Shown here: positions 16,130 through 25,700 of the stretch, in pieces
Layout of the letters: each line of letters starts with the position of its first letter
Numbering within the stretch: the first letter of the stretch is position 1
Source of the DNA: UBA1765 sp045615885
GTDB lineage: Bacteria; Fibrobacterota; Fibrobacteria; Fibrobacterales; Fibrobacteraceae
Length of the DNA stretch: 64,000 nt
Assembly (NCBI GenBank): GCA_045615885.1
Contig: JAZLFR010000069.1
Location: 66,955-130,954 of the forward strand
Reading direction: 5' to 3'
Program-made: the position numbers and the translations under genes
Notes under the pieces: model-generated
Databases searched by the model: none
Seen by the model: the letters and a program-made list of their open reading frames with translations, nothing else
Told to the model about the DNA's origin: nothing

Positions 16130-16771
16130 AAAAGTTGAATATTACAACCTCGCCGCCATCATTTCTGTAGGTTATCGCATCAGTTCTGCTCGCGCAACGC
16201 AGTTCCGCATTTAGGCGACTGGCATTCTCAAGGAATATATCCTTGCCAAGTTACATTGCCGAACTTGTTGATCAAATTCTGGGTTACCTATTGGATTTTT
16301 TTGGTGCCCTGAAGCCCTTTTTGATTTCATTTCTCCGTTGCATTTCCGATATAGTATCGTATGTAGGAATGTCAAAAGCAGATCCTGCACCTATATTGCC
16401 TATAGGAATTAATCGGTTCTTTAACCAGGTAAGTTCTTCTGCGCTTATCTTGAGTGCTTTTAGCACTTTTTTCCTTGTTTCTTCGCTTTGTGTAATGAAT
16501 TCCAGAATTTCTTCTTCGCTAAAGCTGACGGAATTTGATTTGATGTATTCGTTGAGCTCCTTGCTTGATTTTTTGCAGGTAAGTGCTTTTATTTTCTATT
16601 GGCTCTAATCCCAAACGGAAACGCGTGTACATGCCGACTTCCGATTTTTTTAGCTCGTTAAAAAAATATCGCCTTCGCCATTTTTAAGCTGTTGATGATT
16701 TTTCTGGCGAGCTTCGAGTTTTATTTGTTGCTTTCTCTTTTTCTTCCGCTAATAATTTAAATTTGTGCCTG
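16130..16771 (-). pseudogene. Gene debris on the minus strand
   Basis: Two coding-like fragments lie here without starts. One runs from about 16595 down to the stop at 16284 (ending APKKSNR) and is highly charged, with FSEEEILEFITQSEETRKK and LKALKISAEEL. The other lies between about 16255 and the repeat, with LENASRLNAEL and RNDGGEVVIF. They do not join in one frame. They look like relics of one or two genes decayed by insertions; I cannot name a family. The bases from about 16600 to 16771 hold nothing else I can identify apart from the leader of the lipoprotein gene. Confidence 0.4.
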
Positions 16772-17599
16772 ATGAATAAGATAACCTTCAAAACTATCCT
16801 TGCCGCCCTGTTTTTGTCGGTGGCTCTCATTGGCTGCTCTTCTGACGACAGCTCCCAAAGTTCGCAAAATGCTTCCGGCTCCGCCCTAGAAAGAATCCGT
16901 AGCCGCGACACTTTGCTTGTCGGGTCTTCGGGGGACTATCGCCCGCTATCTTACCTTGAACCCGAGACAAATGAGTATTGGGGTTTTGATGTTGACCTTG
17001 TGGAAATCATCGCGAAGTCCATTGGCGTAAAAGTAAAGTTTGTGCCTACTTCGTGGCCGACGCTTACTGACGATATGTTGAATCCAAAGCTTTTTGATAT
17101 GGCCATGTGCGGGATCACCGTTACCGAGGCCCGCAAGGAAATCATGCTCATGTCGGAAGGCTACCTTAAAAACGGCAAGACGATTCTTTGCAGAAAGGAG
17201 GACGCCGACCGTTTCCTTTCTGTTGAAGATATGAACAAGAAGGATGTGCGAGTCATGGTCAACCCCGGTGGACTTAACGAAAAGTTTGCACGCGAAAACC
17301 TGCAGGATGCAGAAATCATCGTGCATGAACGTAACGAAGAAATTCCTGCCCTCATTGCAGAAGGCAAGGCAGACATCATGATTACAGAAATCGTGGAAGC
17401 CCCGTACTATGTTCAAAATGACGAGCGCCTTGCGGCTCCGCTTTTAGACAAGCCTTTCAACAGCGGTGAAATCGGGGCGCTCATGCGCAAGGGCGACGAA
17501 GACTTGCTGGAACTGGTCAACAGCGTCATTGATTCTTGCAAAAAGAACGGTACTTTGAAGCAACTGCACGAAAAGTACGGCTTTAATTACGACTTCTAG
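16772..17599 (+). CDS. Cyclohexadienyl dehydratase-like (PheC-type) lipoprotein
   Basis: A 275-residue lipoprotein of the solute-binding family 3 fold. The signal peptide ends in a lipobox (VALIGC, Cys at about residue 22). After it come SSGDYRPLSYL, GFDVDLVEIIAKS and PTSWPTLTDDM, then VMVNPGGLNEKFAR, IIVHERNEEIPALI and GKADIMITE. PTSWPTL, VNPGG-NE-FAR and IVVH are features of periplasmic cyclohexadienyl dehydratase PheC (prephenate or arogenate to phenylpyruvate or Phe) rather than of amino-acid binding proteins, so an enzyme is possible. The alternative is a transport receptor, but no permease is adjacent. ATG 16772 is preferred to the TTG at 16763, because the signal peptide then starts MNKITFK. 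Confidence 0.75.
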   Translation: MNKITFKTILAALFLSVALIGCSSDDSSQSSQNASGSALERIRSRDTLLVGSSGDYRPLSYLEPETNEYWGFDVDLVEIIAKSIGVKVKFVPTSWPTLTDDMLNPKLFDMAMCGITVTEARKEIMLMSEGYLKNGKTILCRKEDADRFLSVEDMNKKDVRVMVNPGGLNEKFARENLQDAEIIVHERNEEIPALIAEGKADIMITEIVEAPYYVQNDERLAAPLLDKPFNSGEIGALMRKGDEDLLELVNSVIDSCKKNGTLKQLHEKYGFNYDF

Positions 17600-17948
17600 C
17601 GAAGCATGACGATGCCAACGAAATGTTGGAACATCTTTTGCGTTTTTCTAGAATAGGGTGATAAAATCGCTCTGTCTTGAAAATTCGATTGCAAAGAATG
17701 CCCCGCAAAGTATATTATTATCGATCTGGTCAACTTCACGAAGACGGCGGAAGAACTTGAAGCGTTGCTTGCGCAAAAGGCTAACGTCAAGAATCCGTAA
17801 ACGAAGTCCACTCTTAGCAAGGGTGGATTTTTTTATGGCAACTAGGAAGGGGATAGCTTTATTTGCTACTGGAGGATTATGTTAGCCTTTGTATTTTTTT
17901 GTTAATAAGTTACTGTTTACTTCAACACTCTATAAAAATTGGTAACGG
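17600..17948. other. Intergenic stretch with a coding remnant
   Basis: No intact gene. On the plus strand an open frame without start ends at 17800 and contains CKECPAKYIIIDLV and EELEALLAQK, which looks like the C-terminal end of a lost gene. It is followed by the hairpin listed at 17807-17834. From 17880 on the DNA is AT-rich and featureless to the end of the amber-split gene at 17949. Confidence 0.4.
17807..17834 (+). terminator. Intrinsic terminator
   Basis: TCCACTCT (17807-17814) pairs with AGGGTGGA (17820-17827) with one G-T pair and a 5-base loop, followed by seven T. It would end the transcript carrying the coding remnant. Confidence 0.7.
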
Positions 17949-19340
17949 TTAATTCCAGTAATCCAGCAAATTGTTTATAGCTCTTGTAAATAATTTGGGC
18001 GCGCGGATACCCAAAATGAGTTTCCCGTTCTCATTCAAAAGAAAACCAACCTGGACTTCTGTAATCCGATCCATTTGACTTCCATATAAAACTACGGTTC
18101 GTATAATTTTGTATGAGCCGTAGTGTGGCTTTAAATACATGTTGTCAAAAGAGTCGTAATTGTTGAGTTCTTCAATGCCGTTTTGACGAAATTCGTATTT
18201 TTTCCCTTCAATGGTGATTGCCTCTTTTTCGTCAATATCGAGAAGTACTAAATCGGGAATAAAAACAATCTTGTCCTTATCGCCGGCCTTGTAAGCATCT
18301 CTATCGGTGTATTTTGCTAAAGGGATATGTTCTCCGTGAGATGTTTGGAAATATCCTTTTTCGCACCCGGCATGATTTTCAAAAACCGAATAGCCGTTTG
18401 CGAAGCTTTCTACCACAAGATGAATAAAGATGGTTCCTAATTTTTCACCTTTCTTTTCGTAGTGCCAATAGTTTGTTGGCAGAGTTGCGTGTGGAACGTA
18501 GAGACCCTCTAAAGAGATGTTTAATTTATTTGCTATTTGAATGAATTTGTTCGTAGTGCCTACATGTTTTTGCTCAAGTCCATGTTGCGTGATTTCGATT
18601 TCTTGAGCCTAGCCTAGTTTACGCAATGTGGCGGCTATGATGGAAAGTGCGCCGATATTTGGGTCGTGTGAAAGTCCGCCACTTTTGAAAAGCCTTCCCG
18701 AGATTTGTATTTTATTTGCTGTTTTTGTCAACAAAATAGGTACATTGCCTTTGGGAGGGCGCCTCATTTTGTTTTTGGCTGTAATAACATCGTCAACGCT
18801 GTTGAATGGTCTGAAAATCTTTGGATCAAGGACCTTTCCAAGAATTTCTACACCCATTGTAAGCAATAGCCTGGTTCCAAATATGTATGTTTCCGTCGGT
18901 TCATCTTTTTGCCCAACTTGCAGTGCGTACAGCATTATTTTCTTTGCATCTGGGTAGTAATTTTGGATAAATACGAATTTAGAACACCTTTGGAAGACAC
19001 CTGTGTTTCGGCTTTCTTTGTCGTCTGTTTTTGTTTCTTCTATGGCGTAAATGGGTTGGTCATTGATTGTCGGCTGATGTTCCTGGTAAAAGATAAGGAA
19101 ATCTGTAAAACTAGATGACCCAGAAACCGTCTTTATAAAAACATGGTCAACTTTGGCGCACTTAAAACCGATAACTTCATAGGTAAAGCTAAAACACTTG
19201 CTTGCGTTTAGAATCGGGATAATCCTAATATTGTCTCCGAAAAAGCCGCAGTTATGGTCTTTTGCAAAATATGTAAAAATGGTTTTTAGGACATCATGCT
19301 TTGGGCGCTCTTCCGTCAATATCCAAAGATTATTTTTCAT
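17949..19340 (-). pseudogene. Putative restriction endonuclease gene split by an in-frame TAG
   Basis: From ATG 19340 a frame of 243 codons ends at TAG (18609-18611), and the same frame continues open without another stop to 17949, giving a 463-codon gene interrupted once. The N-terminal half carries IYAIEETKTDDKE followed by RNTGVFQRCSKF, an acidic E-(x)-E-T-K centre typical of a PD-(D/E)XK-like active site. The C-terminal half has PDLVLLDID and lacks its own start. It lies downstream of three DNA methyltransferase genes on the same strand, where their restriction partner is expected. Either the enzyme is inactivated, leaving modification only, or the stop is a sequence error. Restriction activity is inferred from context and motif. 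Confidence 0.7.
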
Positions 19341-19383
19341 AGACACCTCTAGTCATTTATTGATGGTTGTATTCATTTATAAT

Positions 19384-20400
19384 CTAATTTTTTTCTTTAC
19401 GGAAAATCAGAATATATTGATGAATTTGATTGGCAACAAAACTAAATGGGTATCCATAGGGGTATATTTTTGCAGATTCGTCAGCCCAAATTTTTAAACC
19501 TTTGTAATCAAGATTGGGAATTGTGTTGAGACAGTTGATGACATCTGCATGAAGAAGGTTCACTTCTTTCTTGTGGGGCTGCAAATCCTTGATGAAAAGA
19601 ACTACATAGCCGCGAAATTTGAGCCTTGGCAAAACAAGTTCTACACTTTTTTTCAATGATGCGAAGAATGTTTCGCGATCCATGTTGCCTAAATCTTTCG
19701 TGGAATTGGTGAAGGGGGTGCTATTATTTCCATAAACTGCAATGTCTGCACCAGTTTTTTCCTTACTCATCATATTTGCATATGGAGGGTCAATGAGCAG
19801 GAGGCTTATCGGCTCGTCTTTAGTAAGTTTCTTCATTTTTTTTGAATCTTGCAAAACTTCCAAAGCATCGCCACACTCTGTAGGGAACGATGTCAAATTG
19901 AGCTCTTTTGCGGCCTCTTTATATGCTTGAATGTAATTTTCATTCAAATCTATCCCTGCTGATTTTCTGTTGCATAGAGCCGCGCCAAGCAGCGTTCCAC
20001 CGACACCCATGAAACAGTCGAAAACCAATTCGTTTTCTTTGGTGAAGAATGAAATCAAATCTCTGGTAAGTTGAGGTGGTTTGGGCGTTGGGTGAATTTT
20101 TCTGATATGGTGTGCGTAGCTTTCTTTTCCCTTTGTTGGGAATCTTGTGGAGAAGACTGAATTTATAAAAAAAGTCCAGTCTCTGCCATTCATGTCGTTC
20201 AAGGTATTGTTGAGATGATACTTTCTACCGTCAGGCAAAATAACGCCCTTGAGTTCGCTACCATAAACACGTGCATCTTCGATGTTTTCCCTAACCCATC
20301 GAGGTAAAGTGTTTACATCTAAATTTGGGTGGGCTGTTTTTAGTGGAATGGAGCTGCTGTACAATTCATTTGCTAAAGAATTAGACTTGTTTGAAGGCAT
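19384..20400 (-). CDS. DNA amino-methyltransferase (N4-cytosine/N6-adenine class)
   Basis: A 338-residue SAM-dependent DNA methyltransferase. HPTPKPPQL (about 97-105) is motif X, directly followed by motif I (FDCFMGVGGT, about 116-125) and later motif IV (DPPYANM, about 180-186), the order typical of amino-methyltransferases of the N4/N6 group. It methylates an exocyclic amino group; adenine versus cytosine cannot be decided by eye. The ATG at 20400 has an excellent ribosome site (AAGGAGGAG) inside the end of the upstream Dam-like gene, with a 28-base overlap. It is the third methyltransferase of the operon and precedes the split restriction gene. Confidence 0.88.
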   Translation of the reverse strand: MPSNKSNSLANELYSSSIPLKTAHPNLDVNTLPRWVRENIEDARVYGSELKGVILPDGRKYHLNNTLNDMNGRDWTFFINSVFSTRFPTKGKESYAHHIRKIHPTPKPPQLTRDLISFFTKENELVFDCFMGVGGTLLGAALCNRKSAGIDLNENYIQAYKEAAKELNLTSFPTECGDALEVLQDSKKMKKLTKDEPISLLLIDPPYANMMSKEKTGADIAVYGNNSTPFTNSTKDLGNMDRETFFASLKKSVELVLPRLKFRGYVVLFIKDLQPHKKEVNLLHADVINCLNTIPNLDYKGLKIWADESAKIYPYGYPFSFVANQIHQYILIFRKEKN

Positions 20401-21272
20401 TGCTCCTCCTTAATTTCAAAATTAGTTATCAGAACTTCAACAGTTTCTGTATTGCGATCTTTGAAATGGTAACTACAGTTTGAATAACTTTTTTTTATGT
20501 ACTTGACGTTATATTTTTTGCTCCATTCGATCAGGCTTTCGTTTTTTTGCCCCTTGTGCACAAAAACATTTGACATTGCAAAAGCCGCTCCCTTTTCATG
20601 CAGGGAATCTAAAATATTTTGCAAATCAGAATCTTCTTTTTCGGTCCAATCCTGAAAGCCTCTCTTTCCGTCATTGTATGACCCGGTTGTGATAAGATAA
20701 GGAGGGTCGCAATAAACTAGGTCTCCTTTTGCATAATCTGAAAAATCGAAGGCTCTAAAATCATTTGAAGAAAATTTAATATTCTTTTCTTGAATTTTTT
20801 GACAGAAGTCTACCAGATTCTTTTTTATGCTTTCGTTGAATGAGCTTCGTTCTTTCCCGAATGGAGTGTTGAATTGGTGTTTGCTGTTAAAACGAATCTG
20901 GTGGTTGAAAGCGTAGCAAGTCAAAATGAACAAGTCTAGAATGTCTCCAGACTCATTATAGTCGTTTCTCAAAGATAGGTAACCTTCAGAATTACTTTGA
21001 CTAAGCTGATATTTAGTAATCTGCGCTTGAATTTTTTCAAGTATCTTTTCAACATTTGTTTTTTTGAAATAATTATACAAATCAATCAAATATGTAATCT
21101 GGTCGTTTGCATAAATTTCTTTTGCCTCCACGTTCACAGAGACATTAAGGCCTCCAGCAAATAAATCAACGAATTTATTTATATCTTTCGGAAAAAATGG
21201 AATGATATGCTCCAATATTTTATACTTTCCACCAGTATAATTCATTGGGCTTTTTACATATGGCAAAGGCAA
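20373..21272 (-). CDS. D12-class N6-adenine DNA methyltransferase (Dam-like) A
   Basis: A 299-residue adenine methyltransferase of the D12 (Dam) class. It opens with motif X (NYTGGKYKILEHI), followed by motif I FVDLFAGGLNVSVNV (about 35-49) and motif IV DPPYLITTG (about 188-196). The start is TTG at 21272, two bases after the upstream gene's stop, with AGAGG six bases before it; the next ATG (codon 10) would leave the motif X region at the very N-terminus. Two D12 enzymes side by side resemble the paired methylase domains of type IIS systems such as FokI, where each modifies one strand of an asymmetric site (inference). Confidence 0.9.
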   Translation of the reverse strand: MPLPYVKSPMNYTGGKYKILEHIIPFFPKDINKFVDLFAGGLNVSVNVEAKEIYANDQITYLIDLYNYFKKTNVEKILEKIQAQITKYQLSQSNSEGYLSLRNDYNESGDILDLFILTCYAFNHQIRFNSKHQFNTPFGKERSSFNESIKKNLVDFCQKIQEKNIKFSSNDFRAFDFSDYAKGDLVYCDPPYLITTGSYNDGKRGFQDWTEKEDSDLQNILDSLHEKGAAFAMSNVFVHKGQKNESLIEWSKKYNVKYIKKSYSNCSYHFKDRNTETVEVLITNFEIKEEQCLQTSLIL

Positions 21273-21273
21273 G

Positions 21274-22314
21274 TTATACCTCTTTTTCTACATAGACGAG
21301 CATTTCTTTTAATTCGCTTAAATTTTTTGCATCGTTTCGACTTTTGAATCGTTTATAGGGAATATAGTTGATTTCAAAAGTTTCTGGTTTGCCGTAGGTT
21401 TTCATAATGTCTGTAATCTCGTCCAAAGTCATTATGCCATCGGTATTGTAGCTTAAAATTATGTGTTTGAAATTTGCGTTCTTAACGAGATTTTCGTAAG
21501 CTGCAACTACAGTTTTTTTAGAGCAGAATTCGGAACGCTTGTTCTCGTAGGGGCGCTGCCCCGTCATGCCTCTCAATTCCGGATAGTCGTACTTGGCGGC
21601 TGTTTCTAAAAGATGATAATTGGGCAGATATTGTCTTTCGTTATATGGAGGATCTGCATACAGAATGTCGCCACCAATTCGTTCTAATAACTTTACGCCA
21701 TCTTCATTGAATGATTTGTTGTTCTTTCCGTTTTCAGTGACTGGCAAGTCGATTAGAGAAAACAACTTGCTAGTTCTTGCATCCCAAAATTTGTGGAAAG
21801 CTCCGTATGTACCGGCAATGTTTGAAATAAAAGGAATTCCTTCCACCAAAGATGCGATTAAGTAAAAGTATTCATGTTCAAGAAGTAAACCGGCTTCATG
21901 CCATTCTTCAATTTTGTTTCTAACAAAATCAATTCTAAGGGCGTTAGAATCGGTTAGATACATTCGGTTCCCTTTCGGTGCATAGTTGTTTTGGAAAAAT
22001 CTCTTAGATGCTTCCAATACTTCCATGGATGTTGTTTCCATTTTGTTGAAGTATTCGATGGGATTCGCTATGCCAGTTTCTTTTTTTAAAATGTCGAAAG
22101 TGGGCTTGGCTGGATTTTCAATAGTTGCTTTTTGAAGGCAATAGGAAAAATAGAGAAGATCGTTTGAATAAACTTCAAACCATTGCTTAAAGTACCGACC
22201 TACAGATGCTGTTCCTGAAAAAATATCGCAAAATGAATTCGCGTCTTGCGCATGTTTAAAAACGACTTCTTTGATATTCTCTAGCAATTGAACTTTGCAA
22301 CCAATATATCTCAT
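21274..22314 (-). CDS. D12-class N6-adenine DNA methyltransferase B
   Basis: A 346-residue D12-class adenine methyltransferase, first gene of the minus-strand operon. Motif X is YIGCKVQLLENI (3-14), motif I is CDIFSGTASVGRYF (about 29-42), and motif IV is ADPPYNERQYLPNY (about 215-228). The DPPYNERQY form is characteristic for one subset of this class. A ribosome site AAGGAT lies five bases before ATG 22314. The promoter should lie between here and the tRNA-Ser terminator at 22536. Probably acts with the Dam-like and N4/N6 enzymes to protect the site of the restriction enzyme now split by TAG. Confidence 0.9.
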   Translation of the reverse strand: MRYIGCKVQLLENIKEVVFKHAQDANSFCDIFSGTASVGRYFKQWFEVYSNDLLYFSYCLQKATIENPAKPTFDILKKETGIANPIEYFNKMETTSMEVLEASKRFFQNNYAPKGNRMYLTDSNALRIDFVRNKIEEWHEAGLLLEHEYFYLIASLVEGIPFISNIAGTYGAFHKFWDARTSKLFSLIDLPVTENGKNNKSFNEDGVKLLERIGGDILYADPPYNERQYLPNYHLLETAAKYDYPELRGMTGQRPYENKRSEFCSKKTVVAAYENLVKNANFKHIILSYNTDGIMTLDEITDIMKTYGKPETFEINYIPYKRFKSRNDAKNLSELKEMLVYVEKEV

Positions 22315-22535
22315 TTTCTATCCTTTTCTACATGATAAAAAATAGTCAAAATAGATATCAAAAAATGTCATTGTGAAGTTAAAAATTTGTTGTTTGCAAT
22401 TGTTTGGAATGGGCAATTACAAGTATAGTTGGCCTAGAAACGAAATTTCAAAAACAGGGACTTTACCCCTGCAGAAGAACGCATCGCCGTTTTTGACATG
22501 GTGGGGCCTTGTTTTTGTTGCATTGCCTAAAAACC
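22315..22535. other. Left flank of the tRNA-Ser gene
   Basis: These 220 bases, between the methyltransferase operon and the tRNA terminator, hold no gene I can support. They are AT-rich at the operon side, as expected for its promoter, and become GC-richer near 22480-22510. This is where the accessory DNA meets the core genome, but no duplicate of the tRNA 3' end can be recognised here. Confidence 0.4.
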
Positions 22536-22566
22536 AAAAAACCCCGGTATTGCTACCGGGGTTTTA
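22536..22566 (-). terminator. Terminator of tRNA-Ser
   Basis: On the minus strand AACCCCGGTA pairs with TACCGGGGTT across a short loop (GCAA) and is followed by TTTTTTGGTTTTT. It starts about five bases past the tRNA 3' end and would end tRNA-Ser transcription before the methyltransferase operon. Confidence 0.8.
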
Positions 22567-22570
22567 GGAG

Positions 22571-22659
22571 CGGGAAGAGCGAGATTCGAACTCGCGATAG
22601 GATTAAGTCCTATACGTCCTTAGCAGGGACGCGCCTTCGGCCAGCTCGGCCATCTTCCC
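22571..22659 (-). tRNA. serX: tRNA-Ser (anticodon GCU)
   Basis: The minus strand folds as a class II tRNA: acceptor GGGAAGA pairs with TCTTCCC, D arm with GGCCGAGC, anticodon loop CTGCTAA (GCU, reading AGC/AGU serine codons), long variable arm (UAGGACUUAAUCCUA) and T arm GCGAG/CTCGC with TTCGAAT. Discriminator base is G and CCA is not encoded. It marks the border between the defence island and the core genome; tRNA 3' ends are common integration sites. Symbol is a placeholder for an unnumbered Ser tRNA. Confidence 0.93.
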
Positions 22660-22775
22660 ATCTTGGGTGTCACAAGTTTAGATTATTTGTTCCGATTTTT
22701 CAAGGGGTCTTGGTCGATTTTAATGATAAAATGCTACATAGTTTCTAAATTTATACAGAATTTTCGGAGATTTTC

Positions 22776-25700
22776 ATGGGTTTTATCAAAAAATGGGTGC
22801 GTCGCGCCTTTATGTGCGCCGCCGCCTTCGCCCTTGTGGGCGTTATTGCTGCCGCAGCTGGCTACTATGTGGTGTTTAACGTGGGCCTTGACGAAGACCC
22901 GGACGGCAAGTTCAACAGGAACGCCATCGTGGAGCGTCTTTCTGGCGAAACTCGCGTGTTCTACCGTGACGGCAAAACGCGTCTTGGCGCCTTTTTTGAT
23001 GCAAACCACCGCATTTACGTGCCGTATGGCGATATTCCGGAGCATATTGTGCATGCGCTCGTCGCTGCCGAAGATTCCAAGTTTTTTGAACACCACGGCT
23101 TTGACTTTAAGGGTTTTAGCCGTGCCATGATTACGAACCTGCGCGCGGGCTCCATGCGCCAGGGTGGCTCTACGCTTACGCAGCAGACCGTAAAGAACAT
23201 TTTTGGCCGCGAAGAACGCTCCCTCGCCGAAAAATACCGTGAACTTCGCGATGCTATCAAGCTCGAACGCCATTTTTCCAAGGAAGAGATTCTTGAATTC
23301 TATTTGAACCAGTTTCATGTGGCTGGTTCCGGCAAGGGCGTGGCCATTGCGGCCCAGTATTTTTTCAACAAGCAGCTCAAGGACTTGACGCTTGCGGAGT
23401 GCGCCTTTATTGCTGGTTCCGTGAAGGGCCCGTTCAACTATGACCCGTTTGCACAGCGCACGGAGGCCCGCCGCGACAGGGCCCTGGAGCGTGGCCGCGA
23501 ACGCGTTGGCTATGTGCTTGGCCGCATGCTTGAAGACGCCTACATTACCAAGGAACAGTACGAGGCAGCGCTTGCAAAGCCGCTCGAATTCAACCATGGC
23601 ACGTTCCGCTATTCCATTTCTACGCAGCTTGCCCTGATTGAAGAAAAGTTGAATTCCGACTATTTTCAGAAGTTCTTTGACGGGGTCGGCATTGACGACT
23701 GGCGCCGCGCGCAGCTTACGATTGTCTCTACGATTGACGATGGCTACCAGGATGCCGCAAAGCGCGCCCTGCAGTCGAACATTTCTGATTTGCAATTGAA
23801 GCTTGGCGGTTTTGTGCTGCCGAGCTCCGAAAGTCCGAACCGTGCGCTCAAGGCCGAAAAGGGCGATTACCTTTATGGCGCTCTCGACTCTGCGGTGATT
23901 GACGAAAAGGGTAAGATCAATGCGCTGTATTTGAATTTTGGCCAGGTGAAGGGTGTCGTGGAACGCGCTACCCTGGACACGCTTGCGAAGGCCGTGAAGA
24001 GCGAACCCGAAAAGCTTTTGGCTTCCAAGCTTGCGAAGGGTTCCGTGCTGCTTGTGAGCGTTCTCGATTCCATTCCGGTCGGTGGGCTTTACAGGTTGAA
24101 GCTCGAGACGGAACCGAACTTGCAAGGTGCTCTCGTTGCTTTGCAGAATGGCGAAGTGCTTGCTAGCCAGGGCGGTTTCCACAATACTGGTTTTGACCGT
24201 AGCTTCAAGGCGCTGCGCCAGCTCGGTTCCAGCTGGAAGCCTCTTCTATATACGCTTTCGTTCAAGCGCGGCTGGAACTATCTCGATGAACTTGAAAACA
24301 GCTTCAATGTGTTCCAGTACGGTAACCAGTATTACTTCCCGCGCCCGGACCACAAGAACAAGGGCGACCGCGTGAGCATTGCGTGGAGTGCGACTCGTTC
24401 CGAAAACATCAGTAGCGTGTGGCTTTTGGATAGGCTTTACGATAAGCTTTCTGTTGAAGAATTTGCTGAAGTCATGGAAGAAGTCGGCTATGCCAAGACG
24501 GCTGACGAAGACAACAGGGCCTATTTTGAAAGACTGCGCGATAAGTATGGCTTGACATTGAAAGATGCGGCAAAGCAGGAAATTGAATTTGACCGCGCCA
24601 AGAGCCGTTTTGTGCGTGAAGCCTTTGCCGAGAACCGCATTGAAACTGCCTGGGCCGCAAACAACCTGCTTTACGGTTCCTACATGGATGTGGCGAAGAA
24701 GCTCGTGAAAGACAAGGATGCCGCAACCAAGAAGATGCTTGAGCACAACTTCAAGAGCTATGAAGAAAAGCTCCGCGAACGCCGCCTTGCCGAAGCGAAC
24801 GGCGCCGAGCTTGCGCCAATGCAGAGCGTGGAATTGTACCCGAACTTTACGCTTGCCGACTTCGCGAAAATTTCTGCGATGATTGAACCGGTCGATGGCG
24901 AAAAAGACTACATGGCCCCGGAACTTTTGTTCCACTGGCCTGACTTCAGGCGTTCCCTTGCCATGGCGGACTTTGCAAAGTTTGCAAATGAAATCGGCAT
25001 TCATTCCAAGCTGCAAAAAGTGCAGAGCATGGTGCTTGGCGTAAACGATGTTTCGATTGCAGAAATCACGATGGCCTACGAAACGATTCTTACCGGCAAG
25101 GTCTTTAAGTGCAAAGATACGGAATGGAGCGAACCGTGCCTTATTCGTGAAATCAAGGATCGCGACGGTTCCGTGATTTTCAGGAACGCCATTGAAGAAA
25201 AACAGATTCTGGACGAGACGATTACTTCGCAGGTTGCAGCCATGCTCAGGTCCGTGTTCGTGAACGGTACGGCACGCTCGCAGTACGATGCCTTGTCGCT
25301 CGTTTCTGACGATGGCCGCAAACTGCACTTCCCGGCATTCGGCAAAACCGGCACCACGAACGATTTCCGCAACGTTGCGTTCCTTGGCGCCCTGCCGAAC
25401 TACAGTGCCGAAAAGGATGGCTTTGCTACGGATACGGTCGTTGCTATCGGCAGCTATGTCGGCTTTGACAACAATAAGCCTTTGAAGTCCGGTTCTACGC
25501 GCATTGCTGGCGCCTCCGGCGGACTTCCGCAGTGGGCAAGCCTTGCCAAAGAAATTTTGCGTATTCGCAAAGATGCAAGCCATGTGGATTTTTACAGCAT
25601 TCAGAATGTGAAGACCGGTGAAATTCCGTTGCTCTATTCGAACCTGCGCGGCGACCTGAAGGTCGATGCCATTGCGGGCCTTGCCACGGCTACGCCGAGT

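Noticed and set aside
18609..18611. Amber recoding (readthrough as an amino acid)
   Set aside because: Other genes in the window stop at TAG normally, so decay or sequence error is simpler.
22734..24182. Long open frame (482 codons) opposite the penicillin-binding protein
   Set aside because: It is antisense to a gene with clear motifs, has His/Arg/Leu-rich composition and no ribosome site.
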